From contig LRSR01007580.1 in NCBI GenBank assembly GCA_001579985.1, forward strand, positions 1-21,153: 21,153 bases of DNA, read 5' to 3'. Shown here one piece after another: positions 19,711 through 21,153 of this stretch (its first letter is position 1; each line of letters starts with the position of its first letter). Source of the DNA: Hypsibius dujardini (Eukaryota; Tardigrada; Eutardigrada; Parachela; Hypsibiidae). The notes under the pieces are model-generated. The model had not been told where the DNA came from and did not search any database. It saw nothing but the letters and a program-made list of their open reading frames with translations. A program made the position numbers and the translations under genes.

Positions 19711-19988
19711 CTGTACGCTCCCGATCTCAAGGGTCGATTATGCCCCACCTCCGCTGATTCACATCAAGCTTGAGCAGATCGTTCAATTCCGTTCACTTGT
19801 TCGTGATTGGCCCGTTGGTTTTTACCTGACAGGCTATGCTACCTTGCTTGATTGAAATCTGAATGAACAACCAAGCGAGCGACGGATCGTGTTCAAGTTT
19901 AAGTGAATCTGAATGAACAACCAAGCGAGCGACGGATCGTGTTTTCGGGCCGGACCTAAAATCGACCCTTGAGATCGGGAGCGTACAG
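19711..19988. mobile_element. Complete MITE with perfect 29-bp inverted termini
   Basis: The left terminus starts CTGTACGCTCCCGATCTCAA (19711-19739), and the right terminus (19960-19988) is its exact inverted copy over 29 bp. TA lies at 19709-19710 and 19989-19990. The 278-bp interior includes a 50-bp-period direct duplication (19856-19893 and 19906-19943, identical over 38 bp). The left half matches the truncated copy at 13687-13833. It has no ORF for a transposase. Confidence 0.93.
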
Positions 19989-19990
19989 TA

Positions 19991-20703
19991 ATCATCGTCC
20001 TCTCACCGCGAGCACGATTGATCGCTCGCGGTTTCTTCCCGATCGAACCGGGCGCTTTCGCTCGATCGTTCCGGTGTGTGTGTCTCTGTGTCTGTGTCTG
20101 TGCCCCCTCCCGTCTTTCAGTGGGTTGCTTTTTTGCGAGATGCAAAGCAGGAAAAGCGCCCATTTCTCAACGTAAATTCCTCACACAGTCGGCAAAAAGC
20201 ACATTTCCCACACACGTGTACACAAATCTAAACATTCCCGCATAATAATAATGGGCGTTGCCCTGTCATATGAAGCGCAACCTTGAACTGAACTGAATAA
20301 AGCGACTTCTTCCAAGCACCAATTTTAGAAAAAATATAATCTCTTACTATTGTCCGGTCGTGTATTAATTACTAGCCACTTTTTTTCCGATCCCATTTTT
20401 ATTATCGAAAGTAATATTTTTTTTGGGACTGTTCACTTAAGGTTGAAAAACGTGCCCCTCCTCAGTCCCAAGCAGTCTAACGTGACGCCATATAACTGTA
20501 AACCGTATTAAAAAATTAATGTTGCTCCAAATGACAGTTACTGTATCACGAAAGCGGAATCATATCGGGAGGTCTTGTCGTCTCACTTGTCAGAGCGAAC
20601 CGCAAGTTCAAGAGCGCTCTTATCGAGCAATGTGCCGCCAGACAAGTGCGTGACTCTACCGGTTACTCAGTAATTCAAATCGGAAAAGCGAGAGATCCGA
20701 TGA
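19991..20703. other. Non-coding, simple-sequence rich
   Basis: A TG/TCTG-rich tract lies at about 20074-20102, and a lone AATAAA near 20296 on the plus strand has no gene attached that I can identify. Nothing else was recognised. Confidence 0.45.
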
Positions 20704-20775
20704 TCTGAATGGTGGCCAGAGTCTGAATGGCGGCTGGAGTCTGAATGGTGGCCAGAGTCTGAATGGTGGCCGGAG
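20704..20775 (+). repeat. 18-bp minisatellite, four units
   Basis: Four units of TCTGAATGGTGGCCAGAG (starts 20704, 20722, 20740 and 20758) with one to three changes each. Confidence 0.9.
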
Positions 20776-21153
20776 GGTCGCGGTAACAATTAACTGTTTG
20801 TAATTCGCTTCACAGTCACCGATAAATTTCCATTTCACTCATTCACTGGAAAAAACATTGCTGATTAGAATCCACGTCATCACATCGCCCCACACACACA
20901 ACAAAACTGCAAAACAAATCAGGCATCCTTTGTGTATTGCCGTGGCGGGTTGAAAACATTCAAAACAAAACAAAACAAAAATACTCAACAAAATCAAGGA
21001 CAAATAAATAACAGCGAACCGCTGATTTAATTTAATTTAATTTTGCTTTCCGTAACCGTAACGATCTCTTCCCAGTTCGGTGTTCTCCATGAGACATGCG
21101 GGTGACAGGCCGCGTACACCCATCCATACCCATGGGTGCACCCATGTACACCC
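20776..21153. other. Right-edge non-coding DNA
   Basis: It includes an (AAAAC)n tract at 20961-20981, a TTTAA repeat at about 21027-21043, and a palindrome-rich ACCCATG/CATGGGT tract at 21116-21153 that runs off the edge. No gene was recognised. Confidence 0.5.

Overview
This is a gene-dense piece of an animal (invertebrate metazoan) nuclear genome. Five genes belong to eukaryotic families: a BRWD/PHIP WD-bromodomain relative, ribosomal protein L30, V-ATPase subunit H, 26S proteasome ATPase Rpt2 and linker histone H1. All are split by short GT-AG introns. There are no bacterial-type operons, and no rRNA or tRNA gene was recognised. Protein resemblance alone does not fix the phylum; a small-genome invertebrate such as a tardigrade is my guess, held loosely. 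|| Layout, left to right. 1-119: edge copy of a small inverted-repeat transposon. 499-1089 (minus): first four coding exons of a BRWD/PHIP-like gene running off the left edge. 1733-2842 (plus): RPL30, with a probable TOP start and 5'UTR intron. The two genes are head to head across a CCAAT/CRE-bearing intergenic region. 3482-7173 (minus): complete V-ATPase subunit H in 12 coding exons, with two alternative first coding exons (A at 7023-7173, B at 6310-6355) that splice to exon 2 in the same phase. 7362-8275: a small hairpin element and a large GTTCC-rich tandem array. 8735-8983 (minus): a doubtful Lys/Arg/Ser-rich ORF. 9925-12557 (plus): complete PSMC1/Rpt2 in seven exons. 12660-13216 (minus): a two-exon gene for a 162-residue helical protein I do not recognise, tail to tail with PSMC1. 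13429-15646: a dense cluster of TA-flanked miniature inverted-repeat elements (MITEs). 16121-18201 (minus): complete histone H1 in four exons, with a 14-unit 16-bp minisatellite in intron 1. 18202-21153: H1 promoter, a complete 278-bp MITE, simple repeats, and no gene I can support. || All recognised genes are housekeeping genes (translation, organelle acidification, protein degradation, chromatin). They do not form a pathway; their proximity fits a compact genome. The most unusual content is the MITE load. About ten elements have inverted termini and TA borders, as in Tc1/mariner-type insertion. In two places two elements abut and share a single TA, as if one had inserted into the target duplication of the other. 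Gene models were built by hand from splice sites and reading phase. Exon borders close exactly in frame for every gene except the BRWD/PHIP one, which continues outside the window.
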